64,000 nucleotides of DNA, taken from Micromonospora aurantiaca ATCC 27029 (GTDB taxonomy: Bacteria; Actinomycetota; Actinomycetes; Mycobacteriales; Micromonosporaceae). The stretch covers positions 4,596,001 to 4,660,000 of the forward strand of contig NC_014391.1 in assembly GCF_000145235.1 (NCBI RefSeq), in the 5' to 3' direction. The notes under the pieces are model-generated. The model was not told the DNA's origin and searched no databases. It worked only from the letters and a program-made list of their open reading frames with translations. Position numbers and translations under genes: made by a program. Every line of letters begins with the position of its first letter. Position 1 is the first letter of the stretch. This document shows, one piece after another, positions 42,757 through 51,734 of this stretch.

Positions 42757-42805
42757 AGGGATCGGCCGCCGCCCCACCCCCTGGGCGCGGCGGCCGGCCG
42801 GCTTG

Positions 42806-43720
42806 TCAGCGCGGGCGGGTCACGGCTGCGGCGGTGCTGGATGAGACAGAGCTGCCGGTGCTGCGCGTGCGGCCGTGCTCCAGCACGAGGGTGGAGGAGT
42901 GCAGGCCGGGTCGGCGCCCGCCGTTGATCCATTCGGTCGCGGCGAGCAGGTCGCCGGTGGCCGGGTCGATGAGCAGCGTCGAGGTGGATCCGTCCGCGAC
43001 GACCTGGAAGGCGAGTCCGGTCCGGCCGGCGAGGTCAGTGGTCGTGCCCTGGTAGGTGAGGTGGGCAACCGCCGCCAGGACGCGCAGGGTCGTCGCGCGC
43101 TGCCGCGGATCGAGGTGTTGGCTGGCGGCCAGCCCGACGATGCCGCTGGTCAGGATCCTCGGGTAGGCGGGCTCGCCGGCCAGCGCGGGCGGCGCGAGCA
43201 GTCGGGTCAGCTCGCGGGGGTCGGCCGGGATGTCTCCGGGCAGGTAGGGGTGCAGTTGACCGATGCCGTGTTGCACTGTGTGCGGCGTGGCCCGGCTGAG
43301 TTCCTGGCGGTCCCCGGGGGTGGGCTGGTGGTCGAGGCCGCGCAGGTCCGGTGCCCGGCGGATGGTCTCGCGGCCGGAGCCGTCCGCGTCGAGCCGCCAG
43401 CGCCGCACGTCGGTGCGGACGATCGTGGTACTCGCGCGTGCCCAGCACTGGAGATGCAGGTAGGTGTAGGGCAGTCCGTCGGTGGTGTCGGCGGGGGCGG
43501 TGCTGATGGTGTCGGCGATCAGGTTCAGGCGCTGCTGGGCGGTGAGCCCGGCAGCGGTGGCGGCCGGAGCTGGTGCGGCGGCCGGCGGCGAGGAGGCGGG
43601 CGGGCTGGCGTCCGGTCCTGCAGTGGCGGTGTCGGCGGGCTGGCAGGCGGTGAGCAGGATGAGGGCGGCACCGAGGAGCGCGGCACAGCGGCGGCGGGCG
43701 GGCAGGTGCGGGTGGGTCAT
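42806..43720 (-). CDS. Hypothetical lipoprotein
   Basis: 304 residues. The N-terminus RRRCAALLGAALILLTACQP is a lipoprotein signal (lipobox LTAC, Cys26), followed by a Pro/Ala linker. The body (LPYTYLHLQCWARASTTIVR, RRWRLDADGSGRETIRRAPD, AAVAHLTYQGTTTDLAGRTG, STLLIDPATGDLLAATEW) resembles the CU044_5270-type family of actinobacterial surface proteins, in which DGTxxxLxIDPxTG is typical. Role unknown; it may be an accessory to the transporter/sensor system upstream. Confidence 0.7.
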   Translation of the reverse strand: MTHPHLPARRRCAALLGAALILLTACQPADTATAGPDASPPASSPPAAAPAPAATAAGLTAQQRLNLIADTISTAPADTTDGLPYTYLHLQCWARASTTIVRTDVRRWRLDADGSGRETIRRAPDLRGLDHQPTPGDRQELSRATPHTVQHGIGQLHPYLPGDIPADPRELTRLLAPPALAGEPAYPRILTSGIVGLAASQHLDPRQRATTLRVLAAVAHLTYQGTTTDLAGRTGLAFQVVADGSTSTLLIDPATGDLLAATEWINGGRRPGLHSSTLVLEHGRTRSTGSSVSSSTAAAVTRPR

Positions 43721-43731
43721 GGTTCGTGCCT

Positions 43732-44487
43732 TCAGCAGGTGCCCTTGCGGGCGTGGATGGCCCTGCGCTCATACGAGGCCAGGAGTACACGGGTGTCGGT
43801 CATGAGATTGGCGAACCGGTCGGCGTCGGCGTCGCTGATGCTCAGGCGGGGCCGCAGGTGGGTGACGATGTCCGCGAGCAGGCGGCAGCCGGCGCCGCCT
43901 CCGGTCCAGGTTTCGGTGGCGGTGTGGGTGCAGTGCTGCACCATGCGGTGGCTCATCAGCAGGGTTTCGGGGTCGGCGGTCCAGGTCGTTCCGTCGGGGC
44001 CGGCGACAGTGCGGTGGACCTGCTGCATGACGGAGCGGATCAGGGCTGCGGACTCGTCGTCGGGGGCCCGGTAGATGCGGGGTGGGGTGGGGGTGATGTC
44101 GGCGAGGACGAGCCAGCCGCCCAGGCTCAGGCGGGTGATCATCTGTTCGATCAGGTCCGCCGGGTCCCGCAGGCCGCCGTGGGGCCAGCGGGCGAGGATG
44201 TAGTCGTAGCCGCCGGCGTGGCCGGGCACCGGGTCACGGTTGACGTCCAGCTGGTGGACGGTGATGACGGCGGTGCCGGTGAGGTGGCGGGTGTCGGCGT
44301 CGACGGCGGTGACGGACCCGTAGCGGCCGACGATGTCGGCCAGGCGGGCGGTGATCTCGCCGATGCCGGCGCCGATCTCCAGCACCCGCTGGTTGGTTCT
44401 GATGGCGAGCCGGTCCAGCTCCGCGTGGATGCTCGGGTTGAGCAGCTCGTGGATCGGCCCGGGATGGCCCGGCAGCGTGGTGGTCAT
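43732..44487 (-). CDS. Class I SAM-dependent methyltransferase
   Basis: 251 residues; ATG 44487 has GGAGGA. Motif I VLEIGAGIGEITARLADIVG, VTAVDADTRHLTG, YDYILARWPHGGLRDPADLI and LSLGGWLVLADITPTPP mark the Rossmann fold. The N-terminal PIHELLNPSIHAELDRLAI segment resembles the related gene at 48506. The substrate is not known. Confidence 0.82.
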   Translation of the reverse strand: MTTTLPGHPGPIHELLNPSIHAELDRLAIRTNQRVLEIGAGIGEITARLADIVGRYGSVTAVDADTRHLTGTAVITVHQLDVNRDPVPGHAGGYDYILARWPHGGLRDPADLIEQMITRLSLGGWLVLADITPTPPRIYRAPDDESAALIRSVMQQVHRTVAGPDGTTWTADPETLLMSHRMVQHCTHTATETWTGGGAGCRLLADIVTHLRPRLSISDADADRFANLMTDTRVLLASYERRAIHARKGTC

Positions 44488-44518
44488 GGTGTTCCTCCGG
44501 GTTGGCGCGGTGTCTCGG

Positions 44519-44878
44519 TCAGGGCTGGTAGACGGCGGTGGCGGCGGGTTGGGGATGCCAGCGCAGATCAACGCGGCGTGGTGTGTGGACCAGGGCGTGG
44601 TCGACCAGGCGGAGCAGGTGTTGGCGCAGGTCGGCCCGGGTCGCTTGGTGCCACCGCTGGTAGGTGATGAAGGGTCGTTCGGTGGCGGTGCGCCGGTCGT
44701 GGGCGGCGGCGTGTCCGACGACGAGGGCCTCCAGGTGCTGCGCGTCGTTGAGGGTGAAGCAGAAGCAGACGTAGAAGCGCCGGCGTGCGCAGGTGTAGGG
44801 CTGGAGTGTCAGCCAGCAGGTGGTGCAGGCGGCCAGGTCGGTGAGCAGCCACAGGCTGGTGTCATCGTCGCCGGTCAC
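44519..44878 (-). CDS. Hypothetical small cysteine-rich protein
   Basis: 119 residues from GTG 44878 (GTG 44947 would add 23). The N-terminal half is Cys- and Trp-rich: LWLLTDLAACTTCWLTLQPY, TCARRRFYVCFCFT. The C-terminal half is helical with many His and Arg (HAAAHDRRTATERPFITYQR, RADLRQHLLRLVDHALVH). A metal site is possible. No family recognised. It lies between the fused ATPase gene and the methyltransferase. Confidence 0.5.
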   Translation of the reverse strand: MTGDDDTSLWLLTDLAACTTCWLTLQPYTCARRRFYVCFCFTLNDAQHLEALVVGHAAAHDRRTATERPFITYQRWHQATRADLRQHLLRLVDHALVHTPRRVDLRWHPQPAATAVYQP

Positions 44879-45083
44879 GGTGTCACCGGCCGGTTGGTGG
44901 CGGGTGGGGTGGTTGGCGACGGTGTTCGGGTCAGCGTCGCCAACCACCCACCACCGCCGCCGGCAGCCGGATTGGTGGTGCGGGCGGCGGTGTCCACCCG
45001 GTGCGGCCGGGCCGCCGCGGCGGGTGGACGGTGGCGAGGCTCGGGGGCGGCCTCGCCGGGTCGGTGCTGACCGCTGGTCGTGG

Positions 45084-46604
45084 TCATGACGGTGCCGGTG
45101 TGGTGGTCGGGACGGTGAGCAGGTCGTGCAGGTCGGTGGGGTACTCGCGGATGTCGGCGGTGGCGATGCGGCGGATGATGCGGGCCCGGTCGAGCACCGC
45201 GATGTCGTGCGCGACCTGGCAGGCCAGGGCGAGGTTCTGCTCGGCGAGCAGGACCGCGGCGCCGTCGTCGGCTAGGGCGGTGATGATCGCCGCGAGTTGC
45301 CCGACGACGGCGGGGGCGAGTCCTTCGGACGGCTCGTCGAGCAGCAGCACGTCCGGGGTGGCCAGCAGCGCGCGGGCCAGGGCGAGCATCTGCTGTTCGC
45401 CGCCGGAGAGCTGGTGGGGCTGGTGGTGGCGTCGCCGCGCGAGGGCGGGGAACAGGTCGAGCACCTGGCGGGCGTCGACCGTGCGGGGGCGGGTGGGGTG
45501 CGGCCGGGGCAGGGCGAGGTGTTCGTCGACGGTGAGTCCGGCGAACAGGCGGCGGCCCTGGGGAACGAGGCCGATACCGGCGCGGGCGCGGCGGCGGGTG
45601 TCACGCCCGGCCAGGTTCTGCCCGTGCAGGAGGATGCCGGTGCCGGGCTGGCTCGGGTGCAGGCCGGCGATGGTGTTGATCAAGGTGGTTTTGCCGGCGC
45701 CGTTGCGGCCGACGACCGCGGTCACCCGCCCAGCCCGCACGTCGAGGGTGACGTCGGTGAGCACCGGCGCCCCGGTGTAGCTCGCTTGCAGGTGGCGCAC
45801 GCGCAGGACCGGCGTCCCGGCCACGGCCGCCACGTCCGCCGTGGTGGCCGAGTTGTCCGATGGGAGGCTGGTGGGTGCGTCGGCACCGAGGTAGACGCGG
45901 CGCACGTCGGCGTGCTCGCGGACCTGCGCGGGAGTGCCGGTGGTGATGTGCTGGCCGTGGTGCAGCACGGTGACGGTGTCGGCGACCGAGGCGACGAAGT
46001 CGAGGTTGTGGTCGACCAGCAGCACGGTGATGTCGTCCGGCAGCGTCCGGATCAGCTCGGTGAGGCGGGTGATCTCGCCGGTGGCCAGGCCGGCGGAGGG
46101 TTCGTCGAGCAGCAGCAGCCGCGGCCGGGCGGCGAGCGCGACGGCAATCTCCAGGCGGCGTTGGTCGCCGTAGGCGAGCTGGCCGGCGGTCCGCTCGGCG
46201 TGGCCGGTGAGGCCGACCTGGGCCAGCGCCGTGTGAGCGGCGGTCACCGCGTCCGGCTGCGGGCGTAGGGCGGTGAGGCGTTGTCCGGGCACGGCGAGCA
46301 GCACGTTCTGCACGGCGGTGAGCGGCCTGGCCAGGGCCGGGTGTTGCCAGGTGCGGGCGATCCCGGCGCGGGCCCGGCGGTGCGCCGGCCAGCGGCTGAT
46401 GTCGTGGCCGGCGTAGAGGATGCGGCCGGTGGTGGGGCGCAGGGTTCCGGCGACGAGGTGCAGCAGCGTGGACTTGCCGGCGCCGTTGGGGCCGATGACC
46501 GCGTGCCGGACCCCGGCCGGCAGGTCGACGCTGACGTCGTCGACCGCCCGTCGGGCGCCGTAGGCGCGGCTGAGCGCTTCCAGGCGCAGGAGCGCAGCGG
46601 TCAT
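45084..46604 (-). CDS. Fused LivG-LivF ABC transporter ATP-binding protein
   Basis: 506 residues with two ABC ATPase domains in one chain. Domain 1 is LivG-like: GPNGAGKS (38-45), an atypical signature LAYGDQRRLEIA, LLLLDEPSAGL and VDHNLDFV. Domain 2, from about residue 270, is LivF-like: GRNGAGKTT, GLVPQGRRLFAGLTVDEHL, LSGGEQQMLALARAL and LLLDEPSEGLAP. LivG and LivF are normally separate proteins that pair. ATG 46604 overlaps the LivM gene (ATGA). It powers import by the two permeases upstream. Confidence 0.92.
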   Translation of the reverse strand: MTAALLRLEALSRAYGARRAVDDVSVDLPAGVRHAVIGPNGAGKSTLLHLVAGTLRPTTGRILYAGHDISRWPAHRRARAGIARTWQHPALARPLTAVQNVLLAVPGQRLTALRPQPDAVTAAHTALAQVGLTGHAERTAGQLAYGDQRRLEIAVALAARPRLLLLDEPSAGLATGEITRLTELIRTLPDDITVLLVDHNLDFVASVADTVTVLHHGQHITTGTPAQVREHADVRRVYLGADAPTSLPSDNSATTADVAAVAGTPVLRVRHLQASYTGAPVLTDVTLDVRAGRVTAVVGRNGAGKTTLINTIAGLHPSQPGTGILLHGQNLAGRDTRRRARAGIGLVPQGRRLFAGLTVDEHLALPRPHPTRPRTVDARQVLDLFPALARRRHHQPHQLSGGEQQMLALARALLATPDVLLLDEPSEGLAPAVVGQLAAIITALADDGAAVLLAEQNLALACQVAHDIAVLDRARIIRRIATADIREYPTDLHDLLTVPTTTPAPS

Positions 46605-47599
46605 GTCCGCCTCCCGGGCAGTCGGGTGGTGAGGCCGGCGAGGCGGTGCCGGGGCAGGTAGGCCAGCAGCAGGAACGCCAGGCCGAGCAGGGTGGGGCCG
46701 TGGCCCCCGAGCAGTCCGCCGGCCCAATCCCGGGCCGCGACGAGGAGGACCGCTGCGGCGCAGGCGCCGGTCATGCTCCCGGAGCCGATGAGCGCGGCGG
46801 CCAGGGCCAGGGCGGAGACGCCCATGGCCGCGTCGGCGGGCGACACGTACCGGGTGACCGCGATCAGCAGGGCTCCGGCCGCGCCGGCGATGCCACCGGC
46901 GAGCACGTAGGCGGTGAGCAGCAGCCCGCCGGTGTGGTGCCCGGTCGCCTGCACCCGGGGTTCGTGGGCGGCGATACCGCGCAGCAGCAGCGCGAAGCGG
47001 CTGCGGACGGCAACGGCGACGGCGACGCCGATGAGCAGGGTGCAGGCCAGCACGTACAGGTACACCCAGCCGGGCTGCACCATCGACGGCAGACCGGGCA
47101 GCGCCACGACGGGCGGGGCGTGGACGCCCTCGCTGCCGCCCGGTGCCCACTGGTTCGCCGCGGCGTGCACGAGTTCACCCAGACCGAAGGTGACCATGAG
47201 GAAGGTGGTGCCCCGGGCCCGCACCGCCAGCAGGCCGGTGACCGCGGCGGCGATCGCGCCGGCGGCGGCAGCCGCGAGCAGTTGGACCGGGCCGAGGCTG
47301 GTCAGCGCCGCGACGCTCGCGGCGGTGTAGGCGCCGACGGTCAGGTAGGCGGCCTGGCCCAGCGGCGCCAGCCCGGCGAGCCCGGCCAGGAGCTGGGTGC
47401 TCATCGCGAGCACGGCCATGACCAGGGCGGTGGCGGCGAGCGAGATCAGGTAGGCGTTGACCAGCCACGGCAATCCCACCGCCGCCGCCAGAGCACCGGC
47501 CGCCGCCGTAGGCAACAGCCACGCTGGCCCGAACCGGGAGCGGCGGATCGGCGTCTGCGCAACGGCCGTGTCGGGGCTTGAGGTGAGGGTGGTGGTCAT
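46601..47599 (-). CDS. Branched-chain amino acid-type ABC permease (LivM-like)
   Basis: 332 residues with about nine hydrophobic helices. LAGLAGLAPLGQAAYLTVGA and VRARGTTFLMVTFGLGELVH match the LivM motifs; GIAAHEPRVQATGHHTGGLL and IGSGSMTGACAAAVLLVAA follow. It forms the membrane channel with the LivH-like protein. The substrate may be an amino acid, urea or another small polar compound. Start and stop overlap the neighbours by 4 nt. Confidence 0.9.
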   Translation of the reverse strand: MTTTLTSSPDTAVAQTPIRRSRFGPAWLLPTAAAGALAAAVGLPWLVNAYLISLAATALVMAVLAMSTQLLAGLAGLAPLGQAAYLTVGAYTAASVAALTSLGPVQLLAAAAAGAIAAAVTGLLAVRARGTTFLMVTFGLGELVHAAANQWAPGGSEGVHAPPVVALPGLPSMVQPGWVYLYVLACTLLIGVAVAVAVRSRFALLLRGIAAHEPRVQATGHHTGGLLLTAYVLAGGIAGAAGALLIAVTRYVSPADAAMGVSALALAAALIGSGSMTGACAAAVLLVAARDWAGGLLGGHGPTLLGLAFLLLAYLPRHRLAGLTTRLPGRRT

Positions 47600-48474
47600 G
47601 CGGGCCGTCCCGGCAGGGCGGTGCGCCGGCGGATGGTGAGCGCGGCGAGCATCGCGGCAGCGAGAATGAACGCGGCAGCCCCAGGGACGAGAGCGACGCC
47701 GAGGGTGAGGATCTGCCCGACGCCGAGCGCGGCGAGCAGGGCGCCGCGGATGCTGCCGAGGCCGCCGACGACGCAGACGATCAGCGAGTAGACCAGTATC
47801 GTGGTGTCCACCCCCGGCGATGGGCCGATGACCGGAGCGCCGAGCGCCCCGGCGGTCACGGCGAGGACTCCCCCACCGACCACCACCCCGGTCCGGACGG
47901 CGCTGGTACGCAGGCCGGCGGCGGCGGCCATGCCCGCATCGGCGACCACCGCCCGCACGACCGCCCCGACCCGGGACCGCTCCACGAACCAGAACAGGGC
48001 CGCCACCACGGCGAGGCCGACGGCGATGAACCCCAGCCGGTAGACCGGGTACTGGTAGTCGCCCAGGGTGACCGACCCGGCGGCTGCCTGGGGCGGGTCG
48101 ACCGAGCGCGGTTCGGCGCCGAAGATCGTGGTGAACTGGTCGGCGGCGATGTAGGCGATGCCGAGGGTGGCCAGCACCTGATCGAGGGGCCGGCCGGTCA
48201 GCGGGCGCACCGCCGCGGCCAGAACTGTACCCCCGAGCACGCCCACCAGCACGGCAGCCGCGAGGGCGAGGGCGAGGCCGGTCCAGCCGCCGTCGGCGAG
48301 GCGCCAGGCGAGGTAGGCGCCGGCGAGGTAGAGGGTGCCGTGGGCCATGCTGAACACCCCGGCCACGCCGACGATCAACGTCAGGCCGGCGGCGATGGTG
48401 AACAGCAGCAGCCCGTACGCGACACCGTTCAGCGCGGTGATCGTGTAGGCGTTGACGAGCCCGTTCACGCCCAC
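47596..48474 (-). CDS. Branched-chain amino acid-type ABC permease (LivH-like)
   Basis: 292 residues with about eight helices. LNGVAYGLLLFTIAAGLTLI and GVFSMAHGTLYLAGAYLAW are typical of LivH, as are VRAVVADAGMAAAAGLRTSA and VCVVGGLGSIRGALLAALGV. The GTG start at 48474 follows AGAAGGAGGA. It begins the permease/ATPase part of the operon, 31 nt after the methyltransferase. Confidence 0.9.
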   Translation of the reverse strand: MGVNGLVNAYTITALNGVAYGLLLFTIAAGLTLIVGVAGVFSMAHGTLYLAGAYLAWRLADGGWTGLALALAAAVLVGVLGGTVLAAAVRPLTGRPLDQVLATLGIAYIAADQFTTIFGAEPRSVDPPQAAAGSVTLGDYQYPVYRLGFIAVGLAVVAALFWFVERSRVGAVVRAVVADAGMAAAAGLRTSAVRTGVVVGGGVLAVTAGALGAPVIGPSPGVDTTILVYSLIVCVVGGLGSIRGALLAALGVGQILTLGVALVPGAAAFILAAAMLAALTIRRRTALPGRPA

Positions 48475-48505
48475 GGCACTCCTCCTTCTCGTCTACAGGG
48501 GTTGG

Positions 48506-49321
48506 TCAGGCCGTCGTGGGGCGGCGGCCGACGGTGGTGTGCATCAGGTAGCCCGACAGCAGCAGCTCCGGGTCCATCAACACCTCCCGCAGCTCGGCCA
48601 GGTCCTCGCGGGTCATCCCGGCGTCGAGCAACTCGGCTTCGCGCTGCAGGGAGTTGGAGCGGTGCAGCAGGCAGATGCCGGTGCCGCCGCGCCACGACCG
48701 GGACTCGATATGACTCTCGACGTCGACCAGGCCCGCGGCCTGCATCGCCGCCGGCGCCCGCTTGGCCCAGCCCATGTCCGCCCCCCGCGATTCACCGAAG
48801 GCGAGCAGGCCGTCGTGGAAGCGCTCGATCAGCTCGGTGGCGCGGGGGCTGGGGCTGTGGCGGATCATGTCCCGCCAGGTGCAGTCCCAGTCCGCCACCA
48901 CGAGCACCCCGCCCGGAGCGAGAGCCTCCACCAGCCGGGCGAGAACCTGCTCCCGCTCGGGCAGGTGCATCAGCACCAGCCGCGCCACCACCGCCTGCTG
49001 CGAACCCTCCAGCGTGAGGTGGCGGATGTCGCCGGCCCGGACGGTGATGGTGGGTCCGGCCGGGAGGTGGCGGGGGTCGAGGTCCACGGCGGTGACGTGC
49101 CCGCCCGGGGCCACCTGGTCGGACAGCCAGGCGGTCAGCGTGCCCGCCCCGGCGCCGACATCCGTGACGGTCCAGCCCGGCGCCACACCGGCGTCGGTCA
49201 GAACCCGGCGGGTGCCGGGGTCGAGGATCTCCCCGAGGAACCGCAACTGGTTTCTCGCCTCGTCGGTGGCGTTGTCGAACATGTACCCGGCGGTCTGCTT
49301 GCCGGTGGTGGTCGTGGTCAT
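48506..49321 (-). CDS. Class I SAM-dependent methyltransferase
   Basis: 271 residues. Motif I VTDVGAGAGTLTAWLSDQVA, VTAVDLDPRHLPAGPTITV, GDIRHLTLEGSQQAVVARLV, LMHLPEREQVLARLVEAL and APGGVLVVADWDCTWRDMI are clear. It resembles the ubiE/Coq5-like group that acts on small metabolites. Unusually it sits inside the transporter operon, between the binding protein and the permeases. Confidence 0.85.
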   Translation of the reverse strand: MTTTTTGKQTAGYMFDNATDEARNQLRFLGEILDPGTRRVLTDAGVAPGWTVTDVGAGAGTLTAWLSDQVAPGGHVTAVDLDPRHLPAGPTITVRAGDIRHLTLEGSQQAVVARLVLMHLPEREQVLARLVEALAPGGVLVVADWDCTWRDMIRHSPSPRATELIERFHDGLLAFGESRGADMGWAKRAPAAMQAAGLVDVESHIESRSWRGGTGICLLHRSNSLQREAELLDAGMTREDLAELREVLMDPELLLSGYLMHTTVGRRPTTA

Positions 49322-49340
49322 CGTGTCTATCCCTTCCGGG

Positions 49341-50681
49341 TCAGGAGCCGAGGGTGGTCAAGGTCTGTACGGTGCGGTTGACCCACACCTGCCCGTCCTG
49401 AGCGACCTCGCGCAGGTAGTACGCCTGCACCGGGGTGTGATTCGTCTGCCCGAACTGCCAGGCGCCCCGGGGCGAGTCGATCGACCCAACCCGCGACAGC
49501 GCCGCCGTCAGCGACCGCCCGGTCAGCCCCCCGCTCCCCCCGCCCACCGCGGCAGCCGAGGAGGACGCGGCGGTCGGGCTGGCCGTCGTGGAGCTGCTGG
49601 GCACCGGCGAGCCCGTGGTGGAAGGTGTAGCCGCCGGGGCGTCCGGGCGGGCGAGCGCCTCGGCGATCGCCTTGTCCAGCACGAGCGCCGCGTCCCACGC
49701 GCACACGTGGTAGAGATTCGGCAGCTTCCCGTCGTTGGCCGCCGTGTAGCGGCGCACGAAGTCCCGGTTCGCGGCGTTGTCCAGCGTGGTGGAGTAGTTC
49801 AGGGCGGTGTAGATGCCCTTCGCCTGCGGCCCCAGTGCCGTCAGTGGCGCGCCTTCGGTGAGGAACCCGGAGGCGTACAACGGCACGTCCACGCCGTACT
49901 GCCGGTACTGCTTGACGAACTCGACCGCGGAGGCGCCGGCGTAGAAGGTGTACACCGCCGCCGGAGCGGCCTGCTTGATCTTCGTCAGGTACGGGGAGAA
50001 CTCCGTGGTCGGGGCCGGCGCCCACGGCGTCCACGTCGGCTTCCCGCCGGGGTTGGCCAGCTGGCCGCCGGCCTTGCGGAACGCGTCGACGAACCCGCCG
50101 ATCTGGTCGTGGCCGCCGATGTAGTCCGGGCCGATCACCCATACCCGGCCCTCGCCCACCGTCTGCCGCAGGTAGCCCGCGATCGACGCGCCGGTCTCCT
50201 GACTCAGCCACGACGTCGACCACAGGTACGTCGGATCGGCGACCGTGGAAGGCCGGCCGCCGGTTCCGATCAGCGGCACCCGGGACTCCTTCAACAGCGG
50301 ATACAGGGTCTGCACCGTGTCCGCGGTTCCCCCGCCGACGAGGGCGAGGACCTTGTCCTGCTCGATCAGCTTCCGCGCCGATGCCAGGGCGGTCGCCTTG
50401 CCTTCGCCCTCGTCGCCCTCGATCACCTTCACGGGTCGGCCGCCGAGCTTGCCGCCCAGCTTGTCCAGGGCCAGCCGCCACCCGGCGGCCTGGTCGTCAC
50501 CGATCGCCTTGTAAGGGCCGGATCTCGGCACGATCAGGCCGATGCGGATCTCCTCGCCGCTGGTGTCCGCGCCGTCGAGGCTGGAGCCGGAGCATCCGGT
50601 GACGGCGAGCAGCACGGCGGTGACGGCGGCGGCGAGAGCCAGTCGCCATCGGGATCGGCTGGTGCTCTGGTGAGGGGTCAC
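49341..50681 (-). CDS. ABC transporter substrate-binding lipoprotein (Leu/Ile/Val-binding type)
   Basis: 446 residues. Lipobox LLAVTGC gives a lipidated Cys near residue 30. The body is a periplasmic-binding type I fold: IRIGLIVPRSGPYKAIGDDQ, GGRPVKVIEGDEGEGKATAL, ALVGGGTADTVQTLYPLLKE and VPLIGTGGRPSTVADPTYLW. A low-complexity Ser/Thr insert lies near residue 350. GTG 50681 overlaps the stop of the GTPase gene (GTGA), so ligand capture is genetically coupled to the conservon-type signalling proteins. Confidence 0.9.
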   Translation of the reverse strand: MTPHQSTSRSRWRLALAAAVTAVLLAVTGCSGSSLDGADTSGEEIRIGLIVPRSGPYKAIGDDQAAGWRLALDKLGGKLGGRPVKVIEGDEGEGKATALASARKLIEQDKVLALVGGGTADTVQTLYPLLKESRVPLIGTGGRPSTVADPTYLWSTSWLSQETGASIAGYLRQTVGEGRVWVIGPDYIGGHDQIGGFVDAFRKAGGQLANPGGKPTWTPWAPAPTTEFSPYLTKIKQAAPAAVYTFYAGASAVEFVKQYRQYGVDVPLYASGFLTEGAPLTALGPQAKGIYTALNYSTTLDNAANRDFVRRYTAANDGKLPNLYHVCAWDAALVLDKAIAEALARPDAPAATPSTTGSPVPSSSTTASPTAASSSAAAVGGGSGGLTGRSLTAALSRVGSIDSPRGAWQFGQTNHTPVQAYYLREVAQDGQVWVNRTVQTLTTLGS

Positions 50682-51319
50682 AGGGTTCCTTTCGTCGATC
50701 GGTTCTGAGGGATGCGCCGGCGCTGGCCGGCGTGGTCGGGGGCGATGAGGTGGCTCCGCGCGGTCAGGGGTGATGCCGGCGGCACAGCGTGAGGGAGGCA
50801 GCCGGTGTGCACGGCAGTGATGAGGTGCTCCAGGACAGCCAGGACGGAGGCCGGCTCGGTGGCGTCGCACGTCAACACCGGCACCTGCACGCTCACCCGC
50901 AGGGCATCGCGGATCTCGCGCCGGTTGCGCGCCCCGCCCAGCGGCCGGTTGATCGCGACCAGATACGGCAGACCGCAGGCGTCGAGCCAGTCCAGCACCG
51001 GATACGAGGCGGACGGCCCGGTCATGTCGACCAGCACCACGGCACCGACCGCGCCGCCGGCGAGCCGGTCCCACATCCACCACCAGCGCCGCTGATCGGG
51101 AGTGCTGCGCAGGGCGACGGTGACACCGCTGGACAGGGTGGCAAAGCCGATCTCCCACGCGCTGCCCGGCTGGCCCGCCAGCACCGCCTGGCCGTGACTG
51201 GCGGCCCGCAGGAAACAGGTCTTGCCTGCTCCCGGGCCGCCGGCCACCAGGACCGTGCCTACCGAGGTCCGGCTGCCGGTCACACCGGTGTCCTGATCCA
51301 CGCTCATCACCGTCCGCAT
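50678..51319 (-). CDS. Conservon-type small GTP-binding protein (CvnD-like)
   Basis: 213 residues. Walker A AGGPGAGKT in VLVAGGPGAGKTCFLRAAS, then VVLVDMTGPSASYPVLDWLD, LPYLVAINRPLGGARNRREI and VPVLTCDATEPASVLAVLEH follow the CvnD pattern of membrane-associated actinobacterial GTPases. The start ATG 51319 lies 5 nt after the roadblock stop; ATG 51307 is an alternative. Conservons usually order kinase, roadblock, DUF742 and GTPase; here DUF742 is missing. Confidence 0.85.
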   Translation of the reverse strand: MRTVMSVDQDTGVTGSRTSVGTVLVAGGPGAGKTCFLRAASHGQAVLAGQPGSAWEIGFATLSSGVTVALRSTPDQRRWWWMWDRLAGGAVGAVVLVDMTGPSASYPVLDWLDACGLPYLVAINRPLGGARNRREIRDALRVSVQVPVLTCDATEPASVLAVLEHLITAVHTGCLPHAVPPASPLTARSHLIAPDHAGQRRRIPQNRSTKGTL

Positions 51320-51323
51320 CAGG

Positions 51324-51734
51324 TCAGCCGGCTGCGCGCGGTCCCGGCTTGACCTGCTCACCGATCCGCGCCGCGAGCGCCGCCAGCTCATAGGCGACCT
51401 GGGACGGGTCACAGTCGGTGCGGGCCAGGGCCGCCAGCGAGGTTCCGTCGGGCACCTGCTGCACGACGAGGATCCCCTCGTTCATGGTGAGCATCTGGAA
51501 CTGCACACCGCCGGTCTCCAGCAGGTCGGTGGCGCCGCGGGCCAGGCTGACCAGACCGGACACGATCGCGGCGAGCTGATCGCCCCGGTTCCGGTCCAGA
51601 CCGGCGGTGCTGGCCAGCAGCAGCCCGTCGCCGGACACCGCGACGACGTGCGCCACGGCCGGCATCTGCCTGGCCAGACCGTCCAGCACGACCGACAGCT
51701 GGGGATTGCGGGGGGTGGCAGTGGTGACGCTCAT
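51324..51734 (-). CDS. Roadblock/LC7-domain protein (CvnB-like)
   Basis: 136 residues, one roadblock/LC7 domain: LSVVLDGLARQMPAVAHVVA, VSGDGLLLASTAGLDRNRGD, QLAAIVSGLVSLARGATDLL and VQFQMLTMNEGILVVQQVPD. In conservons this protein regulates the nucleotide state of the GTPase. Its start overlaps the sensor kinase stop by 1 nt and the GTPase follows directly. Confidence 0.9.
   Translation of the reverse strand: MSVTTATPRNPQLSVVLDGLARQMPAVAHVVAVSGDGLLLASTAGLDRNRGDQLAAIVSGLVSLARGATDLLETGGVQFQMLTMNEGILVVQQVPDGTSLAALARTDCDPSQVAYELAALAARIGEQVKPGPRAAG

Noticed and set aside
48762..50708. 648-codon plus-strand frame
   Set aside because: Antisense to the methyltransferase and binding-protein genes, without supporting motifs or start signal.
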